DNA of 64,000 nucleotides from Citrobacter freundii. GTDB taxonomy: Bacteria; Pseudomonadota; Gammaproteobacteria; Enterobacterales; Enterobacteriaceae. A program made the position numbers and the translations under genes. This document shows, piece after piece, positions 51,740 through 60,711 of the stretch. Below the pieces are notes generated by a model. The model was not told the origin of the DNA. It worked only from the letters and a program-made list of their open reading frames with translations, and ran no database searches. The first letter of the stretch is position 1. Each line of letters opens with the position of its first letter. The DNA is taken from contig NZ_CP099222.1 in assembly GCF_029717145.1 (NCBI RefSeq), positions 1,612,001-1,676,000 of the forward strand. Direction: 5' to 3'.

Positions 51740-54220
51740 ATGTTAAGGATGACTCCGATTGCTTCGGCGGTATTACTGTTGCTGCTCGGTATCGACGCCC
51801 ACGCCGCAGAAGAAACGTTTGACACTAACTTTATGATGGGGGGTATGAAGGGCGAGAAAGTTTCCGATTTCCGCCTCGATGATAATCAACCGTTATCCGG
51901 GCAATATGACATCGATATCTATGTCAATAAACAGTGGCGTGGCAAGTATGACATCATCGTTAAGGATAACCCGGATGACACCTGTTTATCTCGCGACGTA
52001 TTCACGCGTCTGGGGATAAATATACAAGCGTTGGACAAGCAGAATGAATGCCCAACCTTGAAGCAGGCGGTGCAAGGAGGCAGTTATGCCTGGGATATCG
52101 GCACGTTTCGCCTGGATCTCAGCGTCCCGCAGGCCTATGTGGATGAACTGGAGAATGGCTATGTTCCTCCAGAAAACTGGGATCGTGGCATCAATGCCTT
52201 TTATACCTCGTACTACGCCAGCCAGTATTACAGCGATTATAAGGATTCTGGTAACAGCAAAAGTACCTATGCGCGTTTTACCAGTGGGTTAAATCTGCTG
52301 GGGTGGCAGTTGCATTCTGATGCCAGCTATAACAAAACTGATGACAGCAGCGGGGAATGGAAAAGTAATACCCTGTATCTGGAACGTGGCATCCCGCAAA
52401 TTCTGGGCACTCTGCGTGCCGGGGATATGTATACCTCATCAGATATTTTTGACGCAGTGCGCTTTCGTGGCGTGCGGCTGTATCGCGATATGCAGATGTT
52501 GCCAAACTCAAAGCAGAATTTTACGCCGCTGGTTCAGGGGATTGCGCAAAGCAACGCGCTGGTCACCATCGAACAGAACGGCTTTGTCGTTTACCAGAAA
52601 GAGGTTCCACCTGGCCCGTTCTCTATTGCTGATTTGCAGCTTGCAGGCGGTGGTGCGGATCTTGACGTCAGTATCAAAGAGGCTGACGGATCGGTAACAA
52701 CTTATCTGGTGCCGTATGCGGCGGTGCCCAATATGCTGCAGCCCGGGGTGTCAAAATATGATTTTGCTGCCGGGCGTAGCCATATCGAAGGCGCCAGCAA
52801 CCAGACCGATTTTGCGCAGATGAGCTACCAATATGGGCTGAATAATCTGTTAACGCTGTACGGCGGTACCATGCTGGCGGATAACTACAATGCGTTTACG
52901 TTGGGTACCGGCTGGAATACGCGTATTGGTGCGATTTCCGTCGATGCAACCCAGTCCCACAGTAAGCAGGATAGCGGTGACGTGTTTGACGGGCAGAGCT
53001 ACCAGATTGCTTATAATAAATATTTGACGCAAACCGCCACCCGTTTTGGCCTGGCGGCGTATCGCTACTCTTCCAAAGATTATCGTACATTTAACGATCA
53101 CGTCTGGGCCAATAACAAGAATAATTATCATCGCGATGAAAATGATGTGTATGACATTGCGGATTATTATCAGAACGATTTTGGCCGAAAAAACAGCTTT
53201 TCAGCTAACGTCAGCCAGTCTTTGCCGCAGGGTTGGGGTTCATTTTCTCTCAGTACGCTGTGGCGGGATTACTGGGGGCGCAGCGGCAACAGCAAAGATT
53301 ATCAACTGAGCTATTCCAATAGCTGGCAGCGGATTAGCTACACTTTTTCAGCCAGTCAGACTTACAACGAGGACCATCACGAAGATAAGCGGTTTAACAT
53401 CTTTGTTTCTATTCCGTTCGACTGGGGGGATGATATTAACGCCCTGCGCCGACATCTGTATGTGTCTAACTCGACTACCTTTGATGATGACGGTTTTGCC
53501 TCTAACAATACCGGGTTTTCCGGAACCGCAGGCAGTCGCGATCAGTTTAATTACGGTGTCAACCTGAGTCATCAACGGCAGGACAGCGAAACGACGGCGG
53601 GGGGCAATCTGACCTGGAATGCGCCGATCGCGACGCTGAACGGCAGCTACAGCCAGTCGTCTAAATATACACAAACTGGCGGCAGTATTTCCGGGGGACT
53701 GGTGGCCTGGTCTGGGGGCGTGAATTTAGCCAACCGGCTATCAGAAACGTTTACCGTGATGCATGCGCCGGGTTTGGAAGGGGCATATGTGAATGGGCAG
53801 AAATACCGTACCACCAACCGCAATGGCGTGGTGGTCTACGACGGCTTAACGCCTTATCGTGAAAACCACCTGACGCTGGATGTGTCTAATGCCAATAGTG
53901 AAACCGACCTGCAAGGCAATCGCCGTAGCGCCGCGCCGTACCGGGGAGCGGTTGTGCTGGCAACGTTTGATACCGACCAACGTAAACCCTTGTATATCCG
54001 GGCGCAGCGCCCTGATGGTTCACCGCTGACGTTTGGTTACGAAGTAGAGGATATTCATGGACACAATATCGGCGTGGTAGGTCAGGGAAGTCAGCTCTTT
54101 ATTCGCACCAATGAAGTGCCATCAGAGATAAAAGTGGCGGTCAATAAACAACAGGGACTTTCATGCTCAATCACTTTCGGCAAAACGATTGATGAAAGTA
54201 AAGTTTATATTTGTCGGTGA
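51740..54220 (+). CDS. yehB: Outer-membrane fimbrial usher YehB
   Basis: This 826-residue usher has a signal peptide ending AHA and a FimD-type layout: amino-terminal chaperone-binding domain (about 25-150), 24-strand barrel interrupted by the plug (near 230-320, with GIAQSNALVTIEQNGFVVYQ), and carboxy-terminal domains rich in the RGAVVLATFDTDQRKPLY pattern. It assembles and secretes YehD and YehA fibres. It has the full E. coli length and no disruptions. The GC content is visibly higher than in yehD, yehC and yehA. Confidence 0.96.
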   Translation: MLRMTPIASAVLLLLLGIDAHAAEETFDTNFMMGGMKGEKVSDFRLDDNQPLSGQYDIDIYVNKQWRGKYDIIVKDNPDDTCLSRDVFTRLGINIQALDKQNECPTLKQAVQGGSYAWDIGTFRLDLSVPQAYVDELENGYVPPENWDRGINAFYTSYYASQYYSDYKDSGNSKSTYARFTSGLNLLGWQLHSDASYNKTDDSSGEWKSNTLYLERGIPQILGTLRAGDMYTSSDIFDAVRFRGVRLYRDMQMLPNSKQNFTPLVQGIAQSNALVTIEQNGFVVYQKEVPPGPFSIADLQLAGGGADLDVSIKEADGSVTTYLVPYAAVPNMLQPGVSKYDFAAGRSHIEGASNQTDFAQMSYQYGLNNLLTLYGGTMLADNYNAFTLGTGWNTRIGAISVDATQSHSKQDSGDVFDGQSYQIAYNKYLTQTATRFGLAAYRYSSKDYRTFNDHVWANNKNNYHRDENDVYDIADYYQNDFGRKNSFSANVSQSLPQGWGSFSLSTLWRDYWGRSGNSKDYQLSYSNSWQRISYTFSASQTYNEDHHEDKRFNIFVSIPFDWGDDINALRRHLYVSNSTTFDDDGFASNNTGFSGTAGSRDQFNYGVNLSHQRQDSETTAGGNLTWNAPIATLNGSYSQSSKYTQTGGSISGGLVAWSGGVNLANRLSETFTVMHAPGLEGAYVNGQKYRTTNRNGVVVYDGLTPYRENHLTLDVSNANSETDLQGNRRSAAPYRGAVVLATFDTDQRKPLYIRAQRPDGSPLTFGYEVEDIHGHNIGVVGQGSQLFIRTNEVPSEIKVAVNKQQGLSCSITFGKTIDESKVYICR

Positions 54221-54229
54221 GAGGTGGAT

Positions 54230-55219
54230 ATGAAGTATTTATTTTTTTTAATTGCATTAATTAGTTTTGGTGCAAGTAGTCATTGTTATATTTCTAATGG
54301 GTCTGAAATATATGTGTCTGGCGATGAATTAAAACTTGATAATATGAAAGGTAATGTTGTCAATATATCCAACTTTAAATTTACTCATAAACCTATATGT
54401 AGAAATTTATTTGACATGGGGGCTGATACTGTATTTAATATAAAATTCCCCAATGAAACATATTATGTATACCATGCTGATGCTGGTGATATATATTTGA
54501 GAGCTACATTTTCTTCTGACCCTGCACTTATCTTGTATGATAAAAAAGACTCTTTTACAGAGATGGATGTAGGGAAAATAAATAAGACAGAGATTACCTT
54601 AACTTTTGATGTTGTTTCAAAAGCTACTGGGGTAAGTGGAAATGCAAAAAATATAAATGAGGGCATCCAGATAAATTTTATTCCTGAGAAGTGTATTTTC
54701 TCAGGATGTTGGAGTGGGCGTGATAATACGAATCATTATTATCGAGTGACTTATATCCCACAAATCAAGCAAATGACAAAAACTTGTAGATTTAATGATG
54801 GTGTACTTACCGCGCCGGCAATTACGATATCAGATTTAAATAATAATACGTCCAGGTATCTAAAACTTGAACCTACATCAGGTAACGTATCTTTTATTTG
54901 CAATAAAGGATTGTCCTCTTATTCTTTTAAGTATCATTTTGAGTCGGAGAATATTCAAGGTAACATCCTAAAAAATGAGCATGAAAATAAATATGGAGGT
55001 GCTGGAGATGTTGGGTTTGAAATCTCACTAAATGGAAGTCAAGCAATTAGTTTTAGTGCAGGGAATAGTTCCAGCTATGATCTTTTGAATTTTAAAGATA
55101 TAACACCAGAAGAACAGCGTGTTGACTTAAATCTATATGGGAGATATGTTGCATATGGACAAAATATTCGACCAGGTAAAGTGCAAAGTAGGGTTAAGGT
55201 TGTTACGGAATACGAGTGA
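54230..55219 (+). CDS. yehA: Fimbrial tip-adhesin-like protein YehA
   Basis: This 329-residue exported protein has a signal peptide (MKYLFFLIALISFGASSHC) and several cysteines likely paired in disulphides (KPICRN, EKCIFSGCW, KTCRFND, SFICNKG). The carboxy-terminal third resembles a pilin domain. By its place at the end of yehDCBA it is the tip adhesin. Its sequence is much more AT-rich than that of yehB, and I recognise it mainly by context. ATG at 54230 follows GAGGTGG; the GTG at 54224 lies within that site. Confidence 0.8.
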   Translation: MKYLFFLIALISFGASSHCYISNGSEIYVSGDELKLDNMKGNVVNISNFKFTHKPICRNLFDMGADTVFNIKFPNETYYVYHADAGDIYLRATFSSDPALILYDKKDSFTEMDVGKINKTEITLTFDVVSKATGVSGNAKNINEGIQINFIPEKCIFSGCWSGRDNTNHYYRVTYIPQIKQMTKTCRFNDGVLTAPAITISDLNNNTSRYLKLEPTSGNVSFICNKGLSSYSFKYHFESENIQGNILKNEHENKYGGAGDVGFEISLNGSQAISFSAGNSSSYDLLNFKDITPEEQRVDLNLYGRYVAYGQNIRPGKVQSRVKVVTEYE

Positions 55220-55230
55220 TATTTAATTGA

Positions 55231-55262
55231 CGCACCCTTTGTATAGGGTGCGTATTTTTTTA
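55231..55262 (+). terminator. Rho-independent terminator of yehDCBA
   Basis: Arms CGCACCCT and AGGGTGCG pair around TTGTAT and are followed by TATTTTTTT. The tail reaches the stop codon of the convergent rcnB. Confidence 0.9.
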
Positions 55263-55586
55263 CCGGTGATAAAAAATCTCGCCGTCGTAGGCTTTGATGA
55301 TCTTGCCATCGGCATCATTGACCAGCACATACGCGCCACCCATGTAGGTCCAGTGGGTGCCTGCCGTCGGTGCGGGTAGGTTACGCAGGTTCCACTGCTT
55401 AATGGTGTATTCTTCGGTGAGGTACAGGGGCGGAACCTTGTCACCGGGTTTGAAATGGGTAAAGTCAGCAATAAAGCCGCTCAGCTCATATTTATCGATG
55501 CCTTTAGGGGCTGCGATGGCGGCAGGCGCTGCCCAGACGGTGCTGGTTACGAGCAGCAGTGCACCCAGCAACATTTTATTCTTCAT
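55260..55586 (-). CDS. rcnB: Periplasmic nickel/cobalt homeostasis protein RcnB
   Basis: This 108-residue precursor has a signal peptide ending VWA and an RcnB-family domain with FIADFTHFKPGD, WNLRNLPAP, WTYMGGAYVL and a terminal EIFYHR. RcnB tunes Ni/Co efflux in the periplasm alongside RcnA. ATG at 55586 lies six bases after GAGAGG; an ATG two codons earlier abuts that site. The rcnA efflux and rcnR repressor genes that normally precede it are not here; two unrelated small genes occupy the space. Confidence 0.92.
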   Translation of the reverse strand: MKNKMLLGALLLVTSTVWAAPAAIAAPKGIDKYELSGFIADFTHFKPGDKVPPLYLTEEYTIKQWNLRNLPAPTAGTHWTYMGGAYVLVNDADGKIIKAYDGEIFYHR

Positions 55587-55832
55587 ACCCATCCTCTCTA
55601 CTCATTCGGGTCGTCAACAACGGTCGTGTATCATTCCGGGCTTACAGGATATCTGACAAGCACTATTTTGTGAGAACTCCAGTTATTTCGTAAAAAGTGT
55701 AAATGAAGTACGAGCAGGCGGCAACGTTGAACCGCAATTTAGCAATACCGCTGCTGCTCTGCAATTTACATCAGTTTGTTGTGATGCAGTCACAGGACGA
55801 CATCGCAAGATGTCAGCATCTTTACTATCTTC

Positions 55833-55862
55833 AATCAATAAAGGCGACTGAAGTCGCCTTAT
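55833..55862 (-). terminator. Terminator of the small two-gene unit 55869-56464
   Basis: AAGGCGACT-TC-AGTCGCCTT on the minus strand is a perfect 9-bp stem followed by TATTGATTG. It lies directly after the 119-residue gene. Confidence 0.7.
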
Positions 55863-55868
55863 GATTGT

Positions 55869-56228
55869 TTACCCCTTGGAAAGTTGGGCTTTTACGACTG
55901 TATCGGCTTCAACTTTAAGAGAGAGTACATAACCTTGTTTCTTCCATAAACCGTTATTAGGTTTCCATCCTTTAGCAAGGAGATATTCAGCACTGGTAGA
56001 AATTGGTTGATTTAGTACGTGATCGGCATCAGCAGTAAATGCGTTAGAGCCTGATTTAGCCTTCGCATTTTGCGCTTTGGTTTTGTGAATATCACAAGTC
56101 CCATCACCATCACTAACTTGTGTGCAACCAGAACGCTCTAATTGAGCGCGATAGTGTGCATTAATTGCATGGGCAGGCATAACGGCGAAAGAGCATACAA
56201 GAGCAATCAGGGCTAATTTAGTTTTCAT
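55869..56228 (-). CDS. Unrecognised small exported protein with a CX9C cysteine pair
   Basis: This 119-residue precursor has a clear signal peptide (MKTKLALIALVCSFAVMPAHA, predicted cleavage after residue 21). The mature protein begins INAHYRAQLERSGC and has two cysteines, C35 and C45, separated by nine residues, within SGCTQVSDGDGTCDIHKT. A lysine/alanine-rich linker follows, and then a carboxy-terminal segment with GWKPNNGLWKKQGYVLSLKV. I do not recognise the family. A periplasmic location with one disulphide is inferred. AAGGTTTATC precedes the start. It is eight bases downstream of a lipoprotein gene with its own CX9C pair, so the two probably act together. Confidence 0.8.
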   Translation of the reverse strand: MKTKLALIALVCSFAVMPAHAINAHYRAQLERSGCTQVSDGDGTCDIHKTKAQNAKAKSGSNAFTADADHVLNQPISTSAEYLLAKGWKPNNGLWKKQGYVLSLKVEADTVVKAQLSKG

Positions 56229-56236
56229 GATAAACC

Positions 56237-56464
56237 TTAGTTATGATGAGAATGTTTTTTCGCGTCCAGTTTACGGCTATTTTCCGTGTAAGTCTGGTAA
56301 CGATCGGCGTTGGCGCGATTATCAGCATGATATTGCTCAAAGCACGCGGTACGATCAATGCCGTTAGCTTCACAATCATCAAGATATTGTTTTTCCAGAT
56401 TACAACCGGAAAGTGAAAAAGCGCCTGCTACGATAGCTATTATCATTAATTTATTATACTTCAT
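56237..56464 (-). CDS. Unrecognised small lipoprotein with a CX9C cysteine pair
   Basis: This 75-residue precursor has a lipoprotein signal ending in the lipobox SLSGC (lipidated C21). Asparagine at +2 favours outer-membrane sorting. The short mature part holds C31 and C41 (DDCEANGIDRTACFEQYH), again nine residues apart, and ends in a histidine-rich KKHSHHN tail that could bind metal. I chose ATG at 56464 because AGG lies about nine bases upstream; the TTG two codons earlier is unlikely. I do not recognise it. It is the first gene of a two-gene unit with 55869-56228. Confidence 0.78.
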   Translation of the reverse strand: MKYNKLMIIAIVAGAFSLSGCNLEKQYLDDCEANGIDRTACFEQYHADNRANADRYQTYTENSRKLDAKKHSHHN

Positions 56465-57230
56465 TTCCAAGCCTATAATTAATTATTATTACACTAACCC
56501 GCCATTTTTGAAATGACGATGTTATACATCACCTGATAAATACACCTGGAGCTACAAGGCATAAAGAAACGATTGCGGAAACAATCACTCCTTTTGTCAT
56601 GTTATTGTTAACCTTAAGAGGTATAGACAAAAACCTTTTTATCCATATGAAACATCAATGTGTTTGATTGATATAAAGCCTAACCGCGGTTATCGGTATA
56701 AATCAATACAGATTAATCTTTAAATCATAATCTTTTTTAGTGAAGTGAAATAACTATCTGATAGGCCAAGGATTTAGATGACAACAGAGATCATAAAAAA
56801 GCATCCGGGGCTATGGTTTTAGGGTGTGTATTTTTTATTTAATGTTTACATGTAGATAAGTTATCTTTAAATAGGTGATTTATCCACCTACATTAAATAG
56901 AAAGCTAACGATTGGCTTGTCCGAAAAGAGGAATGAGTGTCGTTATAAAGGGGGATGGCTTCAAAATGAGTTAACAAATTTTTTCAACCCATTTTTAATT
57001 ATTTTTAAAAATCTATTGGCTGAGTTGTTTAAAATATAATTATGGCGAAATAAAATTTAAATATTGTCACCTTCATTTTATTAGCTAATTTCGTTATCAG
57101 ACTTTTATTTATTGCAGCTATATTAATTGTCTCTTCTTCATCGGAGAGAAATTGAGCGCATGAATTGTGAAATTGATTGAAACTCCTTGCACCTGCTCTA
57201 TACACCCGGTTACACTATCTTTATACATGT
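56465..57230. other. AT-rich gene-free stretch before the thiM riboswitch
   Basis: About 770 bp hold no reading frame with coding features on either strand. The sequence is AT-rich, with A/T runs around 56980-57070. It must contain the promoter of the small lipoprotein unit at one end and that of thiMD at the other. The position matches where rcnR and rcnA lie in E. coli. I see no remnant of either gene, no IS ends and no clear hairpin-plus-T-run sRNA signature. Confidence 0.65.
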
Positions 57231-57264
57231 TTTATGTATAACTTATTGTTTTACAAGTAACAAT

Positions 57265-57345
57265 GACTCGGGGTGCCCTTCCTTGTGAAGGCTGAGAAAT
57301 ACCCGTACCACCTGATCTGGATAATGCCAGCGTAGGGAAGTCTGA
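57265..57345 (+). promoter_or_regulatory. TPP (THI-box) riboswitch of thiMD
   Basis: The aptamer core is conserved: CTCGGGGTGCCCTTC, then GAAGGCTGAGAAATACCC, CCACCTGATCTGGATAATGCC and AGCGTAGGGAAG. These form the helices P1-P5 of the TPP riboswitch. The downstream segment to 57383 carries the CAGGAG ribosome-binding site that the bound form is expected to sequester, as known for E. coli thiM. Thiamine pyrophosphate therefore shuts down thiM and thiD translation. Confidence 0.95.
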
Positions 57346-57387
57346 CACTGCTCGTGTCCCTTCTTTCACGCGGGCAGGAGCTGAACC

Positions 57388-58176
57388 ATGCAGCCTGACC
57401 TGCACAGCCGCGCACTCGCGGCCCACGCCTTACAGCAATTTAGAACCCTTTCTCCGCTCACGCATTGTATGACCAATGAGGTCGTGCAGAATTTTACCGC
57501 CAATACGCTTCTGGCATTGGGCGCGTCACCTGCGATGGTGATTGAACCCGAAGAAGCCAGCCAGTTTGCGGCTGTTGCCCATGCCGTGCTGATTAATGTC
57601 GGTACGCTGACCGAGAGCCGCGCCATTGCTATGCGTGCGGCGGTCGAGCAGGCGCAGCGGGCGAATACGCCCTGGACGCTCGATCCCGTTGCCGTTGGGG
57701 CACTGGAGTTTCGCCGTCGTTTTTGCCTGGATTTGCTCTCGCTCCAGCCTGCTGCCATTCGCGGTAACGCCTCTGAAATACTCGCGCTAGCGGGAATGCG
57801 CGGAGGTGGGCGCGGTGTAGATACCACCGACACAGCAGCCGCTGCGCTGCCGGCGGCACAGGCGCTGGCATGCCGGGTCGCCTCCATCGTCGTGGTAACC
57901 GGGGAGGTGGATTACGTTACCGATGGCCAGCGTACCGTGAGTATTCGCGGTGGCGATCCATTGATGACGCGTGTCGTTGGCACCGGATGTGCGCTGTCGG
58001 CGGTGGTGGCTGCCAGCTGTGCGCTGCAGGGGGATCGGCTGAGTAACGTCGCGTCTGCCTGTAGCTGGATGAAACAGGCTGGTGAATTCGCCACTGAGCA
58101 CTCGACAGGGCCAGGAAGCTTTATTCCTGCATTCCTTGATGCTTTATATAACCTGAACGCGCAGGAGCTGGCATGA
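57388..58176 (+). CDS. thiM: Hydroxyethylthiazole kinase ThiM
   Basis: This 262-residue cytoplasmic ribokinase-like enzyme phosphorylates 4-methyl-5-(2-hydroxyethyl)thiazole in thiamine salvage. The family features [19 protein letters not shown] [41 protein letters not shown] and the catalytic VGTGCALSA are present. The ATG follows GCAGGAGCTGAACC, which lies in the riboswitch expression platform. It overlaps thiD by four bases (ATGA). Confidence 0.97.
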   Translation: MQPDLHSRALAAHALQQFRTLSPLTHCMTNEVVQNFTANTLLALGASPAMVIEPEEASQFAAVAHAVLINVGTLTESRAIAMRAAVEQAQRANTPWTLDPVAVGALEFRRRFCLDLLSLQPAAIRGNASEILALAGMRGGGRGVDTTDTAAAALPAAQALACRVASIVVVTGEVDYVTDGQRTVSIRGGDPLMTRVVGTGCALSAVVAASCALQGDRLSNVASACSWMKQAGEFATEHSTGPGSFIPAFLDALYNLNAQELA

Positions 58177-58973
58177 AACGGATTAACGCATTAACAATTG
58201 CCGGAACCGATCCCAGCGGTGGTGCAGGTATTCAGGCGGATTTAAAAACATTCTCTGCGCTCGGGGCCTATGGCTGCTCGGTCATCACGGCTCTGGTGGC
58301 GCAAAATACGCGCGGTGTGCAGTCGGTTTATCGGATCGAACCTGATTTTGTTGCCGCGCAGCTGGACTCCGTGTTCAGCGATGTACGCATAGATACCACC
58401 AAAATCGGTATGCTGGCAGAAACGGATATTGTGGAAGCGGTCGCCGAGCGTTTACGCCGCTTTCAGGTACGAAATGTGGTGCTTGATACAGTGATGTTGG
58501 CGAAAAGCGGCGATCCGCTGCTGTCCTCCTCTGCGGTAGAAACGCTGCGTACTCGCCTGCTGCCGCAGGTGTCGATCATTACCCCGAATCTGCCGGAGGC
58601 CGCCGCATTGCTCGAAACAAACCATGCCCAAACGGAGCAGGAAATGCTGGCGCAGGGGCGTGCTCTGCGGGCATTGGGCTGCGAGGCGGTGCTGATGAAG
58701 GGCGGTCATCTGGATGACGCGCAAAGCCCTGACTGGCTGTTTACTCGCGAGGGCGAGCAGCGCTTTACCGCGCCAAGAGTGAAGACCAAAAACACCCATG
58801 GCACCGGTTGTACGCTGTCGGCAGCGCTGGCGGCGCTACGCCCGCGTCATGCAAACTGGGCCGATACGGTACAGGAGGCCAAAATATGGCTCTCGGCGGC
58901 ACTGTCCCAGGCAGATTCCCTGGAAGTGGGCGAGGGGATAGGTCCGGTACACCATTTCCACGCGTGGTGGTAA
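58173..58973 (+). CDS. thiD: HMP/HMP-phosphate kinase ThiD
   Basis: This 266-residue ribokinase-family enzyme makes hydroxymethylpyrimidine diphosphate for thiamine synthesis. Substrate and ATP motifs are visible: [18 protein letters not shown] near the start, [17 protein letters not shown], and the catalytic [12 protein letters not shown]. It is translationally coupled to thiM and governed by the same TPP riboswitch. In E. coli I recall yegX between thiD and yegW; here the gap is only 52 bp. Confidence 0.97.
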   Translation: MKRINALTIAGTDPSGGAGIQADLKTFSALGAYGCSVITALVAQNTRGVQSVYRIEPDFVAAQLDSVFSDVRIDTTKIGMLAETDIVEAVAERLRRFQVRNVVLDTVMLAKSGDPLLSSSAVETLRTRLLPQVSIITPNLPEAAALLETNHAQTEQEMLAQGRALRALGCEAVLMKGGHLDDAQSPDWLFTREGEQRFTAPRVKTKNTHGTGCTLSAALAALRPRHANWADTVQEAKIWLSAALSQADSLEVGEGIGPVHHFHAWW

Positions 58974-59025
58974 CAGGGATAAATGCGTATACTGGCTGAA
59001 GATTCAGCGGTCAGGAAAAAGATAA

Positions 59026-59772
59026 ATGGAACAAGCGCATACCCAGCTTATCGCGCAACTGAATGAACGCATTTCGGCGGCGGATAACACGCCGCTGTAT
59101 CTTAAATTCGCCCAAACGGTGAAAAACGCTGTCCGCAGCGGCATCCTCGAGCATGGCAATATTCTGCCTGGTGAGCGCGATCTCAGCCAGCTGACCGGCG
59201 TTTCGCGCATTACGGTGCGTAAAGCGATGCAGGCGCTGGAGGAAGAAGGGGTAGTGACCCGTGCCCGTGGTTACGGAACGCAGATCAACAATATCTTTGA
59301 ATATTCGCTAAAAGAAGCGCGCGGCTTTTCTCAGCAGGTGGTGTTACGCGGAAAAAAACCAGATACGCTGTGGGTCAATAAACGCGTGGTGCCGTGTCCG
59401 GAAGAGGTGGCGCAGCAGCTGGCTATTACCGCCGGCAGTGATGTTTTTCTGCTTAAGCGTATTCGCTATGTGGATGAAGACGCCGTATCCATTGAAGAGT
59501 CCTGGGTCCCTGCGCATCTTATTCATGATGTGGATGCCATCGGCGTCTCGCTGTACGACTATTTTCGCAGCCAGCATATTTTCCCGCAGCGCACGCGCTC
59601 CCGCGTCAGCGCCCGCATGCCGGATGCGGAGTTCCAGTCGCACATTCAGATGGACAGCAAAGTGCCGGTGTTGGTGATCAAGCAGGTCGCGCTTGACCAG
59701 CAGCACCGGCCCATTGAATACAGCATCAGTTACTGCCGCAGCGACCTATACGTCTTTGTGTGCGAGGAGTAA
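59026..59772 (+). CDS. yegW: GntR-family regulator YegW (HutC subfamily)
   Basis: This 248-residue regulator has an amino-terminal winged helix-turn-helix (about residues 22-90, with ILPGERDLSQLTGVSRITVRK as the core). A UTRA effector-binding domain follows (about 110-240). By context it probably controls the adjacent yegTUV genes, which it converges with; the effector is unknown. Its 3' end overlaps yegV by 27 bp on the opposite strand. It matches E. coli YegW in length. Confidence 0.92.
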   Translation: MEQAHTQLIAQLNERISAADNTPLYLKFAQTVKNAVRSGILEHGNILPGERDLSQLTGVSRITVRKAMQALEEEGVVTRARGYGTQINNIFEYSLKEARGFSQQVVLRGKKPDTLWVNKRVVPCPEEVAQQLAITAGSDVFLLKRIRYVDEDAVSIEESWVPAHLIHDVDAIGVSLYDYFRSQHIFPQRTRSRVSARMPDAEFQSHIQMDSKVPVLVIKQVALDQQHRPIEYSISYCRSDLYVFVCEE

Positions 59773-60711
59773 CGCGTCGCGCGAGGGGGCGCAATCGCCG
59801 CCGCGATGCCCGACCACCCACGATCCCACCGCGTTGCCAAGCAACACGGCATCGGCCAGCGACCAGCCAGATGCCAGCCCGGCCAGCATGCCGCCTGCGT
59901 GACTGTCGCCAGCGCCAATGGTGTCAACCACGGTCGTTGGAAATGCAGGCACGCAGCCGGATGTCGTTTCACTGAAATACCATGCGCCGTCTTTATCGTG
60001 GCGAACTACCACCGGCGTGGCAAAGCGCTTCACCCACTCAGCGCCAAAACCCTCGACATCCACGCTTAACCTGAACCGTTCTGCGGCAATGTCTGCTTCC
60101 TGCCGATTCAGTGACACCAGCGGGTGACAGGCCAGTATTCGCGCCATTAAGGCATCGGAGATGTCGCCGATGCGTGGCCCAAAATCGATAAATGGCGTCA
60201 CCTCATCCAGACTCTCCAGCCACTGCACCAGCAGCTCGCCGCACGGCGAAGCCAGCTGATAGCCGGAAAGATACACCAGGCTGTGGCGCGGGATCGTCAA
60301 CTGCGCAAGCCAGTCGGCGTTCCACTGATTTTCGACGCCGCTGAAGGACATAAAGGTGCGTTCACCGTCTGGCTCAACTAGCGCCAGACACCAGCCATTA
60401 TCACCTTCGGCATGGTCAATCAGACTGTGTAAACCCTCTTTTGCCATCCGGTTGCGGATGATATCTGCCCACACGCCTTGACCTAGCGGCAAGGCATTGC
60501 TGGCGTCGATACCTAAACGCTTAAGCGCGACGGCGATGTTCAGCGCACAGCCGCCAACATTAACGCCTTGTTGTTTAAGCTCGATGTCACAACCGCGCCA
60601 GGGCAGGGCATACGCATCGGCAATCACATCGATCACCGCTGCACCGACTACCGTCACCGGGCGCTGGGTGTGCAACTGCGGGATAAGTGCCTGCAAACGC
60701 GTGGTGCTCAT
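59746..60711 (-). CDS. yegV: PfkB-family sugar kinase YegV
   Basis: This 321-residue ribokinase-like protein has the amino-terminal GGCALNIAVALKRLG signature and carboxy-terminal DTIGAGDSHAGGMLAG with the catalytic aspartate. The substrate is unproven; the neighbours suggest a nucleoside or a sugar released from an ADP-ribosyl compound. Its start overlaps the yegU stop by four bases, so it is the last gene of a coupled yegT-yegU-yegV operon. Confidence 0.94.
   Translation of the reverse strand: MSTTRLQALIPQLHTQRPVTVVGAAVIDVIADAYALPWRGCDIELKQQGVNVGGCALNIAVALKRLGIDASNALPLGQGVWADIIRNRMAKEGLHSLIDHAEGDNGWCLALVEPDGERTFMSFSGVENQWNADWLAQLTIPRHSLVYLSGYQLASPCGELLVQWLESLDEVTPFIDFGPRIGDISDALMARILACHPLVSLNRQEADIAAERFRLSVDVEGFGAEWVKRFATPVVVRHDKDGAWYFSETTSGCVPAFPTTVVDTIGAGDSHAGGMLAGLASGWSLADAVLLGNAVGSWVVGHRGGDCAPSRDALLLAHKDV

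Noticed and set aside
55841..55860. The AAGGCGACT/AGTCGCCTT hairpin as a terminator of rcnB
   Set aside because: It lies upstream of rcnB and downstream of the small exported-protein gene on the same strand, so it belongs to the latter.
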